A stretch of DNA of 60,811 bases. It comes from Tissierellia bacterium. Its GTDB lineage: Bacteria > Bacillota > Clostridia > Tissierellales > Sedimentibacteraceae. The notes below the pieces were generated by a model. The model ran no database searches and was not told where the DNA came from. It saw nothing but the letters and a program-made list of their open reading frames with translations. This document shows positions 34,752 through 44,000 of this stretch, one piece after another; the first letter of the stretch is position 1, and every line of letters starts with the position of its first letter. The translations under genes and the position numbers were made by a program. The stretch covers positions 1 to 60,811 of the forward strand of contig JAAYOE010000041.1 in NCBI GenBank assembly GCA_012520455.1, written 5' to 3'.

Positions 34752-37700
34752 CTATTTAAAATATTTTACTCCCGATTCAAAGAGTAACTGGTCCTTGTAT
34801 CCGGAAATGTTCTTGTATATATTCTCCTGAAGCCTTTCCGAGTGGGCCATTTTACCGAATACCCTCCCATCCGGGCTGGTTATCCCTTCCACTGCTTCCA
34901 GGGACCCGTTAGGGTTATAGAAACCGTCATAGGTCGGCAGATCCTCTGTGTCTACATATTGGGTAGCTATCTGCCCCCTGTCCTTCAGGGTTTTAATCCA
35001 TTTTTCACTTGCCGCAAAGCTTCCTTCTCCGTGAGATACGGGCAGATAGTGTATATCACCCACCCTGCACCCGGCAAGCCATGGGGATAAATTGCTTACC
35101 ACCTTGGTTTTAACAAATGTTGATACATGCCTGCCGATTTTATTATAGGTCAAGGTAGGATAATCCTCCATTATTTCGGTTATTTCTCCGAAGGGCACCA
35201 GGCCTAACTTGATAAGGGCCTGAAAGCCGTTGCAAATGCCTATTATCAACCCGTCCCTGTTTTTAAGGAGGTCCGTGACAGCATCCTTCAACAATTCATT
35301 CCTGAATACAGCAGCAATAAACTTGCCTGAGCCTTCAGGCTCATCCCCTGCGCTGAATCCTCCCGGAAAGGCAATAATCTGAGACTGCCTGATGAATGAG
35401 TTCATTTCAATTATTGATTCTTTAATATCCTGGGGGCTTAAGTTTTTAAAGACGAATATGTCTGCTATTGCTCCTGCCCTTTCAAAAGCCCTCTTGGTGT
35501 CATATTCGCAGTTTGTTCCCGGGAATACGGGAATAAATACTCTTGGCTTCGCTATTGATATGGAAGCCTTAGCAGTTTTTTCAGCCTTGAAACTATATTT
35601 TTCAATTGACCCTTCCAAATCCTTTTTAACCGGGAAGATACCGTTTAAGGGTTTCAGCCACGCGGATTTGACTTCTTCCAAGGACATAAGAAAACCATTG
35701 ACCGAAATCTCTTTTTCACCTGTGGTCCTTCCTATTTGAAGGCAGTTCTCATATGAAAATTCCTCTTCAACCTCTAAGATGATATCCCCGTAGCTTGCTT
35801 CAAACCAATCAAAATCATAAGCAAAATCACTTCTAAATCCGATTTCATTCCCTAAGGTCATCCTGCTTATGGCTGCTGCAATTCCTCCGTACCCCACGGT
35901 ATGAGAACTTAAAATCAGGCCTTTTTTGACTGCTTCATGAACAGCTTCATATTTTTCCACAATATCTGCAAAATCAGGAATATTATTTTCTTCCCTTTTA
36001 ATTTTTATCAATACAACCTTACTGCCGGCCTTTTTGAATTCCGGCGATATAATATTATTTACGTCCGACACCGCTACAGCAAAGCTTATCAAGGTAGGAG
36101 GCACATCAAGTTCATTAAAGGTCCCTGACATGCTGTCCTTTCCGCCGATTGAAGGCAGCTTAAGTTCATGCTGGACCTTGAAGGCTCCTAATAGGGCACT
36201 TAAGGGCTTGCCCCATCTTATCGGGTCTTTGTAAAGTTTTTCAAAGTATTCCTGGAAGGTCAGGCGAATTTTCCTGAAGTCACCTCCCATTGCAACAATC
36301 TTGGCAAGAGAATGTATCACCGCATACATTGCCCCGTGGTAAGGGCTTTCCTTTGACAGGTAAGGGTCGAATCCATATGCCATTAAAGAGCAGGTATTTG
36401 TTACTCCGCTTTGAACAGGAATTTTGGCTGCCATTCCTTCCGCAGGCGTAAGCTGGGTCCTGCCGCCTAAGGGGGCCAATACAGAGCCTGCACCCACTGT
36501 TGAATCAAACCTTTCAATCAAACCTTTCTGGCTTGCAACATTCAAATCATTTAAGTTTTCTAGCCACCGGTCTTTTAAATTTTCACCGGTAAATTTTCTT
36601 GCATATTTTGTATTTTGAGGTTCAACAATTTTGGCTTTTGTTTTTTGCCTTACCCCGTTGGTATCCAAGAAGTCCCTGCTTATGTCGAGGATGGTCTTTC
36701 CCCTCCAGGTCATTTTAAGCCTTCTGTCATCGGTTACCTCTGCCACCACGGTCGACTCTAAGTTTTCTTCATGGGCATACTTACAAAACTTCTCGGCATC
36801 TTCCTTGGCAACAACAACAGCCATTCTTTCCTGGGATTCCGAGATAGCTAATTCGGTTCCGTCAAGTCCTTCATATTTTTTGGGTATTAAATCCAAGTTT
36901 ATATTTAAACCCTCAGCTAATTCTCCTATGGCAACGGATACTCCGCCTGCACCGAAATCATTGCATTTCTTTATGAGGGTGGTTACTTCTTTTCTTCTGA
37001 ATAATCTTTGAATATTCCTTTCCGTAGGCGCATTTCCTTTTTGGACCTCTGCCCCCCTTAAGAGTATGGATTCTTCAGTATGCTCCATGGATGACCCGGT
37101 TGCTCCCCCTATACCGTCTCTGCCGGTTCTTCCTCCCAAGAGGATTACAAGGTCGCCCTTGCTTGGTGTTTCCCTCCTGACATTTTCTTTGGGTGCCGCA
37201 CCTATGACTGCCCCAACCTCCATCCTTTTGGCAAGATAATCGGGATGATATATTTCATTTACAAAACCTGTGGCCAGGCCGATTTGATTTCCGTAGGAGG
37301 AGTAGCCTGCCGCTGCTTCCGTTGTAATCTTCCTTTGGGGAAGCTTTCCAGCCATAGTATCTTCGATTTTCTGTCTTGGGTCCCCGCTTCCCGTAATCCT
37401 CATTGCCTGGTATACATAGGACCGGCCGGAAAGGGGATCTCTTATGGCTCCCCCTAAACAGGTGGCCGCTCCTCCAAAGGGCTCGATTTCTGTCGGGTGA
37501 TTATGGGTTTCGTTTTTAAACATTAGGAGCCATTCTTCATTTTTCCCGTCAACATCTACCTCTATCATAATGCTGCATGCATTGATTTCTTCGGAAATCT
37601 CCAAGTCATCAAGGAGACCTGCCTTTCTCAATTCCTTAGCCCCTATGGTAGCTAAATCCATCAAGCTAATATCCTTTTCTTCGGCTCCGTAAACATATTT

Positions 37701-38480
37701 TCTTACCTTTATATACTCATCGAAAGTTTTCTTTATTTCTTCCGTTATTTTTCCCTTTTCAAATTCAATGTCTTCTATTTTTGTAGAGAATGTCGTATGC
37801 CTGCAATGGTCGGACCAATAGGTGTCGATTACCTTTATTTCGGTAATAGTAGGGTTTCTTTTTTCAATATTTTTAAAGTATTCTTGACAGAATAACAAGT
37901 CCTCCCCGGTCATGGCAAGACCTGCTTCTTTTCTGTATCCTTCAATTTCTTCCTTTGACTTATCTATAAAACCATCAACAGTTTCCACATCTTCAACATC
38001 AGGGTAATCTTCAGCTAAGGATGACGGTTTATCGAGGTCTGCTTCCCTGGAATCGACAGGATTTATAAGGAAATTTTTTATTTTATCAATGTCTTCTTGA
38101 GATAAGTCTCCTTCTAAAACGAAGACTTTAGCATATTTAATTAAAGGCTTCTCCTTCCCTGTGACAATTTGCACGCATTGGGCAGCAAAGTCGGCCCTTT
38201 GGTCATATTGGCCGGGCAGGTATTCCACGGCAAAGACATGACCGTTCAGGTCAAGTTTTTCAAAATATACCATATCTTGATTGGGCTCTGAAAAAACGGT
38301 ATTTACACATTTTTTAAAATCTTCCTCATCAAGCTTGGCTGCCGTATACCTGTTCAAGATCCTAACCTTGTTTAATTTTTCAATGTTTAAGTTTTCCTTT
38401 AAGGAGCTCAATAAATTTATTGCTTCGGTGTTAAATCCTTCTTTTTTCTCTACAAAAATTCTTTTAACATCAAAGTTCAT
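34752..38480 (-). CDS. purL: Phosphoribosylformylglycinamidine synthase, single-chain form
   Basis: 1242 aa from the ATG at 38480 (AAAGGAAGG upstream); a 21-codon longer frame would start inside the promoter. Fused PurS-PurL-PurQ architecture: N-terminal PurS-like region (1-~150), linker and two synthetase halves (DHCRHTTF, FKNETHNHPTEIEPFGGAATCLGG, then GKDSMSGTF), and a C-terminal glutaminase (~985-1242) with PGGFSAGDE, catalytic Cys in GICNGFQALI and SHGEGSF. First gene of the operon, whereas in Bacillus separate purS, Q and L genes lie in the middle. Makes FGAM from FGAR, ATP and glutamine. Confidence 0.96.
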   Translation of the reverse strand: MNFDVKRIFVEKKEGFNTEAINLLSSLKENLNIEKLNKVRILNRYTAAKLDEEDFKKCVNTVFSEPNQDMVYFEKLDLNGHVFAVEYLPGQYDQRADFAAQCVQIVTGKEKPLIKYAKVFVLEGDLSQEDIDKIKNFLINPVDSREADLDKPSSLAEDYPDVEDVETVDGFIDKSKEEIEGYRKEAGLAMTGEDLLFCQEYFKNIEKRNPTITEIKVIDTYWSDHCRHTTFSTKIEDIEFEKGKITEEIKKTFDEYIKVRKYVYGAEEKDISLMDLATIGAKELRKAGLLDDLEISEEINACSIMIEVDVDGKNEEWLLMFKNETHNHPTEIEPFGGAATCLGGAIRDPLSGRSYVYQAMRITGSGDPRQKIEDTMAGKLPQRKITTEAAAGYSSYGNQIGLATGFVNEIYHPDYLAKRMEVGAVIGAAPKENVRRETPSKGDLVILLGGRTGRDGIGGATGSSMEHTEESILLRGAEVQKGNAPTERNIQRLFRRKEVTTLIKKCNDFGAGGVSVAIGELAEGLNINLDLIPKKYEGLDGTELAISESQERMAVVVAKEDAEKFCKYAHEENLESTVVAEVTDDRRLKMTWRGKTILDISRDFLDTNGVRQKTKAKIVEPQNTKYARKFTGENLKDRWLENLNDLNVASQKGLIERFDSTVGAGSVLAPLGGRTQLTPAEGMAAKIPVQSGVTNTCSLMAYGFDPYLSKESPYHGAMYAVIHSLAKIVAMGGDFRKIRLTFQEYFEKLYKDPIRWGKPLSALLGAFKVQHELKLPSIGGKDSMSGTFNELDVPPTLISFAVAVSDVNNIISPEFKKAGSKVVLIKIKREENNIPDFADIVEKYEAVHEAVKKGLILSSHTVGYGGIAAAISRMTLGNEIGFRSDFAYDFDWFEASYGDIILEVEEEFSYENCLQIGRTTGEKEISVNGFLMSLEEVKSAWLKPLNGIFPVKKDLEGSIEKYSFKAEKTAKASISIAKPRVFIPVFPGTNCEYDTKRAFERAGAIADIFVFKNLSPQDIKESIIEMNSFIRQSQIIAFPGGFSAGDEPEGSGKFIAAVFRNELLKDAVTDLLKNRDGLIIGICNGFQALIKLGLVPFGEITEIMEDYPTLTYNKIGRHVSTFVKTKVVSNLSPWLAGCRVGDIHYLPVSHGEGSFAASEKWIKTLKDRGQIATQYVDTEDLPTYDGFYNPNGSLEAVEGITSPDGRVFGKMAHSERLQENIYKNISGYKDQLLFESGVKYFK

Positions 38481-38514
38481 AAATAACCTTCCTTTGTTAT
38501 CATTTTTCAAAAAC

Positions 38515-38543
38515 ATAATAACAAATACGAAAAATATTGTCAA
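38515..38543 (-). promoter_or_regulatory. Promoter of the purine operon
   Basis: TTGACA (38543-38538), 17-base spacer, TATTAT (38520-38515) on the minus strand, with the start codon ~35 bases downstream. Confidence 0.85.
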
Positions 38544-38598
38544 CCATTCTTCATATATTTTTATAATTAAATATAATTTATGTTCGTTATATAACGAA
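38523..38598. promoter_or_regulatory. Candidate PurR boxes of the purine operon
   Basis: One box with a CGAA core (AAATACGAAAAAT, 38524-38536) lies inside the -35/-10 spacer. A 16-base perfect palindrome TTCGTTATATAACGAA (38583-38598) with two CGAA cores lies ~45 bases upstream of the -35. The cores resemble the Bacillus PurBox (A-W4-CCGAAC-type), and similar cores flank the purR promoter in this window. Spacing differs from Bacillus, so moderate certainty. Confidence 0.55.
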
Positions 38599-38667
38599 TT
38601 ATATAATTTATTGCACCGGGTTAATTACGTAATATTAAGAACTTTATAAAATATTCCAAAAATTAAC

Positions 38668-38697
38668 AAAACAGTAAGCCGGCCGGCTTACTGTTTT
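38668..38697 (-). terminator. Terminator of the iorAB-buk operon
   Basis: A perfect 15-bp palindrome with CAGTAAGCCGG/CCGGCTTACTG arms and A/T runs on both sides. On the minus strand it follows buk; it would also stop plus-strand transcription. Confidence 0.88.
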
Positions 38698-38712
38698 TTA
38701 ATAAATAAGTAA

Positions 38713-38734
38713 GGGGACATCCCTCGATGTCCCC
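38713..38734 (-). terminator. First hairpin downstream of buk
   Basis: Stem GGGGACATC/GATGTCCCC with a 4-base loop, 12 bases past the buk stop, followed by an AT-rich run on the minus strand. With the palindrome at 38668 it makes a double terminator. The GGGGAC sequence recalls the REP-like repeats. Confidence 0.65.
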
Positions 38735-38745
38735 CTTAAATCTTT

Positions 38746-39813
38746 CTATTCCGTATATTGTCTGGCTTTTTCTTCCCCTCTCAGCACCCTTAAGGCGCCG
38801 TAAGCCAGGGCTTCCATTTCGTTTTCACCGGGCATTATCTCAACATGAGATATAAAAGATACCCTCTTTTTTATCCAGGAAGTGAGCATCCGGGAATGAG
38901 CAATGCCTCCCGTAAGGATTATGACATCAACTTTCCCTTCCACCACTGTCGCCAATTCTCCGATTCCTTTGGCAATTTGATATGCCATTGCTTCGTATAT
39001 CAATTTTGCATACTCATCGCCCTGGTTAATCATCTTCTCAACTTCTCTTGCGTCAATGGTGTTTAAATATGCCTTTAAGCCTCCGTTTCCTCTCAGCTTT
39101 CTCTGCATGGTCTTTTTATCAAATTTGCCTGAGTAGCAAAGGTTTATCAACTCCCTGCAGGGTACCCTGCCCGCCCTTTCAGGCGAAAAGGGACCCTCGT
39201 CATCGGAAACCAAATCTATTATCTGGCCCTCATGATGGAGGTTGATGGATATTCCCCCACCTAAATGGGCAACGATAATAGTCATATCTTGATATTTTTT
39301 TCCCTTGCTTTTAGCATATTTTATAGCCATTGCCCTTGTGTTCAAAACATGGCTTGAGCTGGTCCTGGGAATGTCGGGCATGCCTGATATCCTGGCAATA
39401 TCCGGAAACTCGTCAGTCATTACGGAATCATATATATAGGAGGGGACCCCGGCTTCTCTTGCGATACCGTATGCAATGGGTGCCGCAAGGTTTGAAGCAT
39501 GCTCCATGACAGGACGGTTCTCTACCCTGTCAAGCATGAGTTCATTGATCTCATATGCTCCTGATTTAACGGGAAGAAGCATTCCTCCTCTTGCTACGAC
39601 ACAGGACAAGTCCTTAATGTCGATTTTCATGTCCTCCAAATAGGATCTGATAAATTCCAGTCTCATGTTGAGCTGGTCTTTAACCTCAGTAAATTTATTG
39701 ATATCTTCGTCAGAGTGACTTAAGCTTTTTGTAAATACTTCTCTTTCATCTTCATATAAGCCTATTTTGGTAGAAGTTGAACCCGTATTTATGACAAAGA
39801 TTTTATAGCTCAT
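38746..39813 (-). CDS. buk: Butyrate kinase family acyl kinase
   Basis: 355 aa from the ATG at 39813 (AAAGGAAGG upstream). ASKHA acetokinase fold: FVINTGSTSTKIGLYE, VVARGGMLLPV, HASNLAAPIAY, IVAHLGGGISINLH, SDDEGPFSPERAGRVP and VDVIILTGGIAHS are butyrate kinase marks. Converts an acyl phosphate and ADP to acid and ATP. The usual partner phosphotransbutyrylase is not next to it; instead it is 13 bases from iorB, so the substrate could be an aryl- or branched-acyl phosphate. That is inference. Confidence 0.92.
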   Translation of the reverse strand: MSYKIFVINTGSTSTKIGLYEDEREVFTKSLSHSDEDINKFTEVKDQLNMRLEFIRSYLEDMKIDIKDLSCVVARGGMLLPVKSGAYEINELMLDRVENRPVMEHASNLAAPIAYGIAREAGVPSYIYDSVMTDEFPDIARISGMPDIPRTSSSHVLNTRAMAIKYAKSKGKKYQDMTIIVAHLGGGISINLHHEGQIIDLVSDDEGPFSPERAGRVPCRELINLCYSGKFDKKTMQRKLRGNGGLKAYLNTIDAREVEKMINQGDEYAKLIYEAMAYQIAKGIGELATVVEGKVDVIILTGGIAHSRMLTSWIKKRVSFISHVEIMPGENEMEALAYGALRVLRGEEKARQYTE

Positions 39814-39826
39814 ACCATACCTTCCT

Positions 39827-40402
39827 TTAAACCGCATCCATTCCCCTGTTGAATGCCTTGATGTTTATATCTGTAAAGTTTGCCTTTACCTGGCTTTTTA
39901 TCACGGCTTCCCAATCGATATGGGTCAAATTCATCGATTTTATCAGGGCTCCCAATAAAACTACGTTCATCACTCTTTGATTGCCTAATTCTTCAGCAAT
40001 TTGGGCTGCATTTATCACCTTGGTCTTTGCTTTTTCTTGAATAAGTTCGATTATACCTTGGGGATAATCAACCTTGCCCATCAATATAGGAGCTGAAGGT
40101 ATTTCGAAGTCATTGATTACAACAACACCATCGGGTTTTAAATACTCAAGCCATCTGATTGTTTCCATGATTTCAAAAGAAACCAATATATCGGCTTCAC
40201 CGATTCCGATAATCGGCGAAGATACTTCTTTGCCATACCTTACCTGGGTGGAAACACTCCCGCCTCTTTGGGCCATTCCATGGATTTCTGACATTTTTAC
40301 GTCGTAGCCTGCTTCCATAAGCCCGTTGGATAATATTTTGCTCACCAATATAGTTCCTTGGCCGCCAACGCCTACCAATAAAATATTTTTAGTATCCTTC
40401 AT
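39827..40402 (-). CDS. iorB: Indolepyruvate ferredoxin oxidoreductase, beta subunit
   Basis: 191 aa from the ATG at 40402 (AGGTG 6 bases upstream); a GTG three codons earlier is less likely. Gamma-type 2-oxoacid oxidoreductase domain: ILLVGVGGQGTILVSKIL, EIHGMAQRGGSVSTQVRYG and VLLGALIKS. Works with IorA to oxidise aryl pyruvates to aryl-acetyl-CoA, reducing ferredoxin. It starts one base after the iorA stop, so the two are coupled. Confidence 0.95.
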   Translation of the reverse strand: MKDTKNILLVGVGGQGTILVSKILSNGLMEAGYDVKMSEIHGMAQRGGSVSTQVRYGKEVSSPIIGIGEADILVSFEIMETIRWLEYLKPDGVVVINDFEIPSAPILMGKVDYPQGIIELIQEKAKTKVINAAQIAEELGNQRVMNVVLLGALIKSMNLTHIDWEAVIKSQVKANFTDINIKAFNRGMDAV

Positions 40403-40403
40403 T

Positions 40404-42179
40404 TTATTCACCTACCTTACTGATTGCCTTTGTTGGGCATACCTGGAGACACAGCTCGCAGCCGACGCATTGAACCTTGTTTATTGAAGACTTCTTAATG
40501 TCTTTTTTAAACACTATAGCAGGACAGCCTGTAGATACACAGATCTTGCATCCTATGCATGTATCTTCGTCAACCGTGCAATAACCTGAAATAGGTCCGA
40601 ATTCTTCAAGGTCTTCCTTTGAATATTTCTTAAGAGCACAGGGATATCTGGAAATGATAACAGAGGGCTCATTCAAGCCGTAGGCCCAATTTAGAGCATC
40701 CTTCATTTCAGCCTGGTTCATGGGATTTATGGTCCTTACATGTTTTATGCCCAAAGCTCTTACAACAGGCTCAATCTCCACCAAATCGGCTATCTCTCCC
40801 TGAAGGGTGTAGCCTGTTCCCGGATTATCCTGATGGCCTGTCATTGCCGTTATCCTGTTGTCCAAGATACAGGTTATGGTATTTCCTTTGTTATATACAA
40901 CATCCAAGAGGCTTGTCATACCGGAGTGGAAGAAGGTTGAATCCCCGATTGTTGCCACTACACGCTTGTCGTCATTGTTCTTTTCAAATACTTTTTTGGC
41001 CCCATGTGCCATGCTTACGCTGGCTCCCATGCATACACAGGTATCCATGGCATTTAAGGGAGGGGCTCCGCCCAGGGTATAGCAACCTATGTCTCCGGTT
41101 ATCATGGTATTCTTTTTCTTTGATAACTGGTAGAAGAAGGCCCTGTGGGGGCAGCCGGCACAAAGTGTCGGAGGTCTTCCAACTGCAAGGTTTCTGTCAT
41201 AATCAATGGTTTGGTTTTCGATTCCGAAAATAGATTTCTTTACTATGTCGGGATTAAGCTCCCAAGTGTTGGGAATCCTTTCTTTTCCTATGCACTTGAT
41301 GCCTGCGGCCTTTATTTGCTCTTCCATGAAAGGCTCTAATTCTTCAACTACATAGAGGGTTTCTACCTGGCCCGCAAATTGCCTGATTTTTTCAATCGGA
41401 AGTGGGTTGGTGAAACCTAATTTTAAATATGATGCATCTTCGCCAAAAACTTCTTTAGCATATTGATAAGCTACCCCTGCCGAAACGACACCGACTTTTT
41501 TGTCATTCCATTCAATATAGTTTAACTCGGTCTCGTTTGAAAATTTTTCAAGTTCCTTAAGTTTTTTCTCAACAACTATGTGGAGGGCTTTTGCATTGGC
41601 AGGTGAAACATTGTATTTAGGCACGTTTTTTACATATGGCTTGATTGGAACTTCTACCCTCTCGCCTAATTCAACAATTGATTTAGAGTGACATACTCTT
41701 GTAGTCATCCTGACCATAACCAAGACATCATATTTTTCGCTTATTTCCATGGCCTTTATTACCATGTCCTTGCATTCTTGCGAATCGCTTGGTTCCAGCA
41801 TGGCTACCTTCGCCATTTTTGCATAATAGCGGTTATCCTGCTCGTTTTGAGATGAATGAAGTCCGGGATCATCTGCGCTTACCAGGACCATTCCGCCGTT
41901 AACACCCGTGTAGCCTATTGTGAAAAAGGGGTCTGCTGCAACATTAAGTCCCACATGTTTCATTGCTGTAATTGATCTTGCTCCCGCATAGCATGCACCC
42001 ACTGCCGATTCCACGGCAACCTTTTCGTTAGGGGCCCATTCTGCTATGATTTCCTTGTGAGGAGCTATGTTTTCAAGTATTTCGGTACTTGGGGTACCGG
42101 GATATGCAGCAGCAAAATGGACTCCTGCTTCATATGCTCCTCGAGCAATCGCTTCATTGCCTGTCATTAATACCTTCAT
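40404..42179 (-). CDS. iorA: Indolepyruvate ferredoxin oxidoreductase, alpha subunit
   Basis: 591 aa, usual length. N-terminal pyrimidine-binding half (AAAYPGTPSTEILENIA, GLNVAADPFFTIGYTG), then the TPP-binding half (CAGCPHRAFFYQL, GDIGCYTLGG, GDSTFFHSGMTSLLDV, NRITAMTGHQDNPGTG), and a C-terminal double [4Fe-4S] ferredoxin domain (~535-591: CIGCKICVSTGCP and CVGCELCLQVCPTKAI). Ferments aromatic amino acids after transamination. AGGAGGAA precedes the ATG, 29 bases after the metallo-hydrolase stop. Confidence 0.96.
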   Translation of the reverse strand: MKVLMTGNEAIARGAYEAGVHFAAAYPGTPSTEILENIAPHKEIIAEWAPNEKVAVESAVGACYAGARSITAMKHVGLNVAADPFFTIGYTGVNGGMVLVSADDPGLHSSQNEQDNRYYAKMAKVAMLEPSDSQECKDMVIKAMEISEKYDVLVMVRMTTRVCHSKSIVELGERVEVPIKPYVKNVPKYNVSPANAKALHIVVEKKLKELEKFSNETELNYIEWNDKKVGVVSAGVAYQYAKEVFGEDASYLKLGFTNPLPIEKIRQFAGQVETLYVVEELEPFMEEQIKAAGIKCIGKERIPNTWELNPDIVKKSIFGIENQTIDYDRNLAVGRPPTLCAGCPHRAFFYQLSKKKNTMITGDIGCYTLGGAPPLNAMDTCVCMGASVSMAHGAKKVFEKNNDDKRVVATIGDSTFFHSGMTSLLDVVYNKGNTITCILDNRITAMTGHQDNPGTGYTLQGEIADLVEIEPVVRALGIKHVRTINPMNQAEMKDALNWAYGLNEPSVIISRYPCALKKYSKEDLEEFGPISGYCTVDEDTCIGCKICVSTGCPAIVFKKDIKKSSINKVQCVGCELCLQVCPTKAISKVGE

Positions 42180-42208
42180 TTCTTCCTCCTTTTTAGGTTT
42201 AAAGTACT

Positions 42209-43864
42209 TTATTTTGCACTGATCATAGTTAAATTCATAATTTCATTTTCAAGGCTTTTGATATTGTTGTTCAGTCTTTTGATTTCCTCAAGGTTTACAT
42301 CTTCTAATTGTAAATATTCTTCCGTGTTTTCCAAGGCTCTTTCAAAAGCCTTCTTCAGTTCTTTAACTTCTTTCAATAATTCTTGAATGTGCTTGTCCGT
42401 GAATTCTTCTTTATCGGTTTCAAGAACCAGCTCATCGACATGGTTTTTCTTTTTAATGTCATAGACAACATTGTACCGGGGAATCACGGTGTCAATGCCG
42501 AATCTTTCTCTAACGGCCTTGGCAAAGGCTTCCTTTGACTCCCTTTCTCCGTGAACAACGAATACCTGTCCCGGTTTTTCTTTAAATCCCTCTATCCAGT
42601 TAAGGAGAGCAGGTTTATCCGCATGTCCCGAAAATCCTTCTATATTGTATATTTCAGCATTTACCGCAATGTCTTCCCCCAACAGTTTAACAGACTTCTC
42701 TCCCTCAAGGAGCCTCCTGCCTAAGGTTCCTTCTGCCTGGTAGCCTACAAATACAACGCTGGCTTCCTTTTTCCAGAGATTGTGTTTCAAGTGATGCCTT
42801 ATTCTTCCCGCTTCACACATTCCGCTGGCAGAAATTATTATCTTGGGCTCCTTCGAAAAATTCAAGAGCCTGGATTCTTCCGCGCTTTGAGTAAAATGCA
42901 GGTTTTCAAAATCCAAGGGGTTGTCCCCCCTCATGATATAATCTTTTGCTTCTTCATCAAAGGCATGGCTGTTTCTTCTGAAGACTTCAGTTGCTTTAAC
43001 TGCCAAAGGGCTGTCTATATAAACAGGAATCTTCCTCAATTCGTTTTCCTTGGAGCCGATTTCATTCAAGCGGCTGTCATAGTATTTATTCAGCTCATAA
43101 ATCAATTCTTGGGTCCTTCCTACCGCAAAGGAAGGAATTATCACGCTTCCCCCTCTCCTGACGGTCTTCAGGATAATATTGATGAGGTCTTCCGTCCTTT
43201 TATCTATATTTTCGTGTACCCTGTCCCCATAGGTTGCTTCCATTATTAAATAATCCGCACTGTCTATTTGTACAGGATCTCTTAAAATGGGCTTTTCACG
43301 CATGCCTAAATCGCCGGAGTAGACTAACTTTATTGTTTCCTCCCCGTCCTTTATCCATATTTCTATGATTGAGGACCCTAAAATATGACCTGCATCGTTG
43401 AATTTCACGGTAATCTTTTCATCAATATTTATTATCTGGCCGTATAGTGCAGGTTTAAAGAAGTTTAGGCTTTCCAAAGCATCTTCCTGAGTATACAAGG
43501 GCTCAACTAATTTTCTTCCTGACCGCCTTGCCCTCTTGTTTTTCCACTCTGCCTCCGTTTCTTGAATATGGGCTGAATCTAAAAGCATTATTTGGCATAG
43601 ATCGTAAGTCGGTTTTGAGCAGTAAATCTCCCCCTTAAAGCCCTTCTTTACCAAAAGGGGGATCCTTCCGCTGTGGTCGATGTGGCTGTGGCTCAATAAA
43701 AGGCAATCGATTTCAGCAGGATTCAATGCAAACTCTTCTGCATTTAAATCCTCATCCTTGCCTTGATACATGCCGCAGTCGAGCATTATATTTTTGCCTC
43801 CTGCCTGTATTAAATGATTTGAACCTGTGACACCATCAACTGCGCCTAAAAATCTGATTTTCAT
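42209..43864 (-). CDS. Beta-CASP metallo-beta-lactamase-fold RNA hydrolase
   Basis: A 551-aa protein. MBL core: LDCGMYQG, metal motif HSHIDHSGR (residues ~58-66), DAGHILGSS and SGDLG; beta-CASP insertion with SFAVGRTQE and SASGMCEAGRI; RMMBL end with FSGHAD and VHGERES. This set marks the KH-less YSH1/CPSF73-like bacterial nucleases. After ~residue 455 there is an extra ~95-residue coiled-coil tail (ELKKAFERALENTEE, NLEEIKRLNNN). It heads the ior-buk transcript, but a functional link is not obvious. Confidence 0.88.
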   Translation of the reverse strand: MKIRFLGAVDGVTGSNHLIQAGGKNIMLDCGMYQGKDEDLNAEEFALNPAEIDCLLLSHSHIDHSGRIPLLVKKGFKGEIYCSKPTYDLCQIMLLDSAHIQETEAEWKNKRARRSGRKLVEPLYTQEDALESLNFFKPALYGQIINIDEKITVKFNDAGHILGSSIIEIWIKDGEETIKLVYSGDLGMREKPILRDPVQIDSADYLIMEATYGDRVHENIDKRTEDLINIILKTVRRGGSVIIPSFAVGRTQELIYELNKYYDSRLNEIGSKENELRKIPVYIDSPLAVKATEVFRRNSHAFDEEAKDYIMRGDNPLDFENLHFTQSAEESRLLNFSKEPKIIISASGMCEAGRIRHHLKHNLWKKEASVVFVGYQAEGTLGRRLLEGEKSVKLLGEDIAVNAEIYNIEGFSGHADKPALLNWIEGFKEKPGQVFVVHGERESKEAFAKAVRERFGIDTVIPRYNVVYDIKKKNHVDELVLETDKEEFTDKHIQELLKEVKELKKAFERALENTEEYLQLEDVNLEEIKRLNNNIKSLENEIMNLTMISAK

Positions 43865-43900
43865 TCTTACCCCTCTCTAGCTGAAACACAAGCTGCTTTT

Positions 43901-43936
43901 TTAGTATACATATTTAGTATACATATTAAGTATGAC
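43901..43936 (-). repeat. Tandem 13-base repeats over a transcription start (probable operator)
   Basis: Two full copies of TTAGTATACATAT and a decayed third (TAAGTATGACA). Each holds the palindrome GTATAC. On the minus strand they begin in the -10 box and cover the start of the metallo-hydrolase/ior/buk transcript, a place suited to a repressor. No matching regulator is known to me. Confidence 0.6.
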
Positions 43937-43957
43937 AAAAAAAATCATTTATGTCAA
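43929..43957 (-). promoter_or_regulatory. Promoter of metallo-hydrolase-iorAB-buk operon
   Basis: TTGACA (43957-43952), 17-base spacer, CATACT (43934-43929) on the minus strand. The weak -10 and overlapping repeats fit a regulated promoter. Confidence 0.6.
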
Positions 43958-44000
43958 TGACTTGTACCAAAAAACCGCATCTTAAGCAAAAACATATGGC

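Noticed and set aside
38481-38660. Purine riboswitch upstream of purL
   Set aside because: The leader from the predicted start to the ATG is only ~30 bases and holds no three-way-junction aptamer.
43901-43936. Tandem repeats taken as a CRISPR array
   Set aside because: Only two to three 13-base copies directly abutting, with no spacers and no cas genes.
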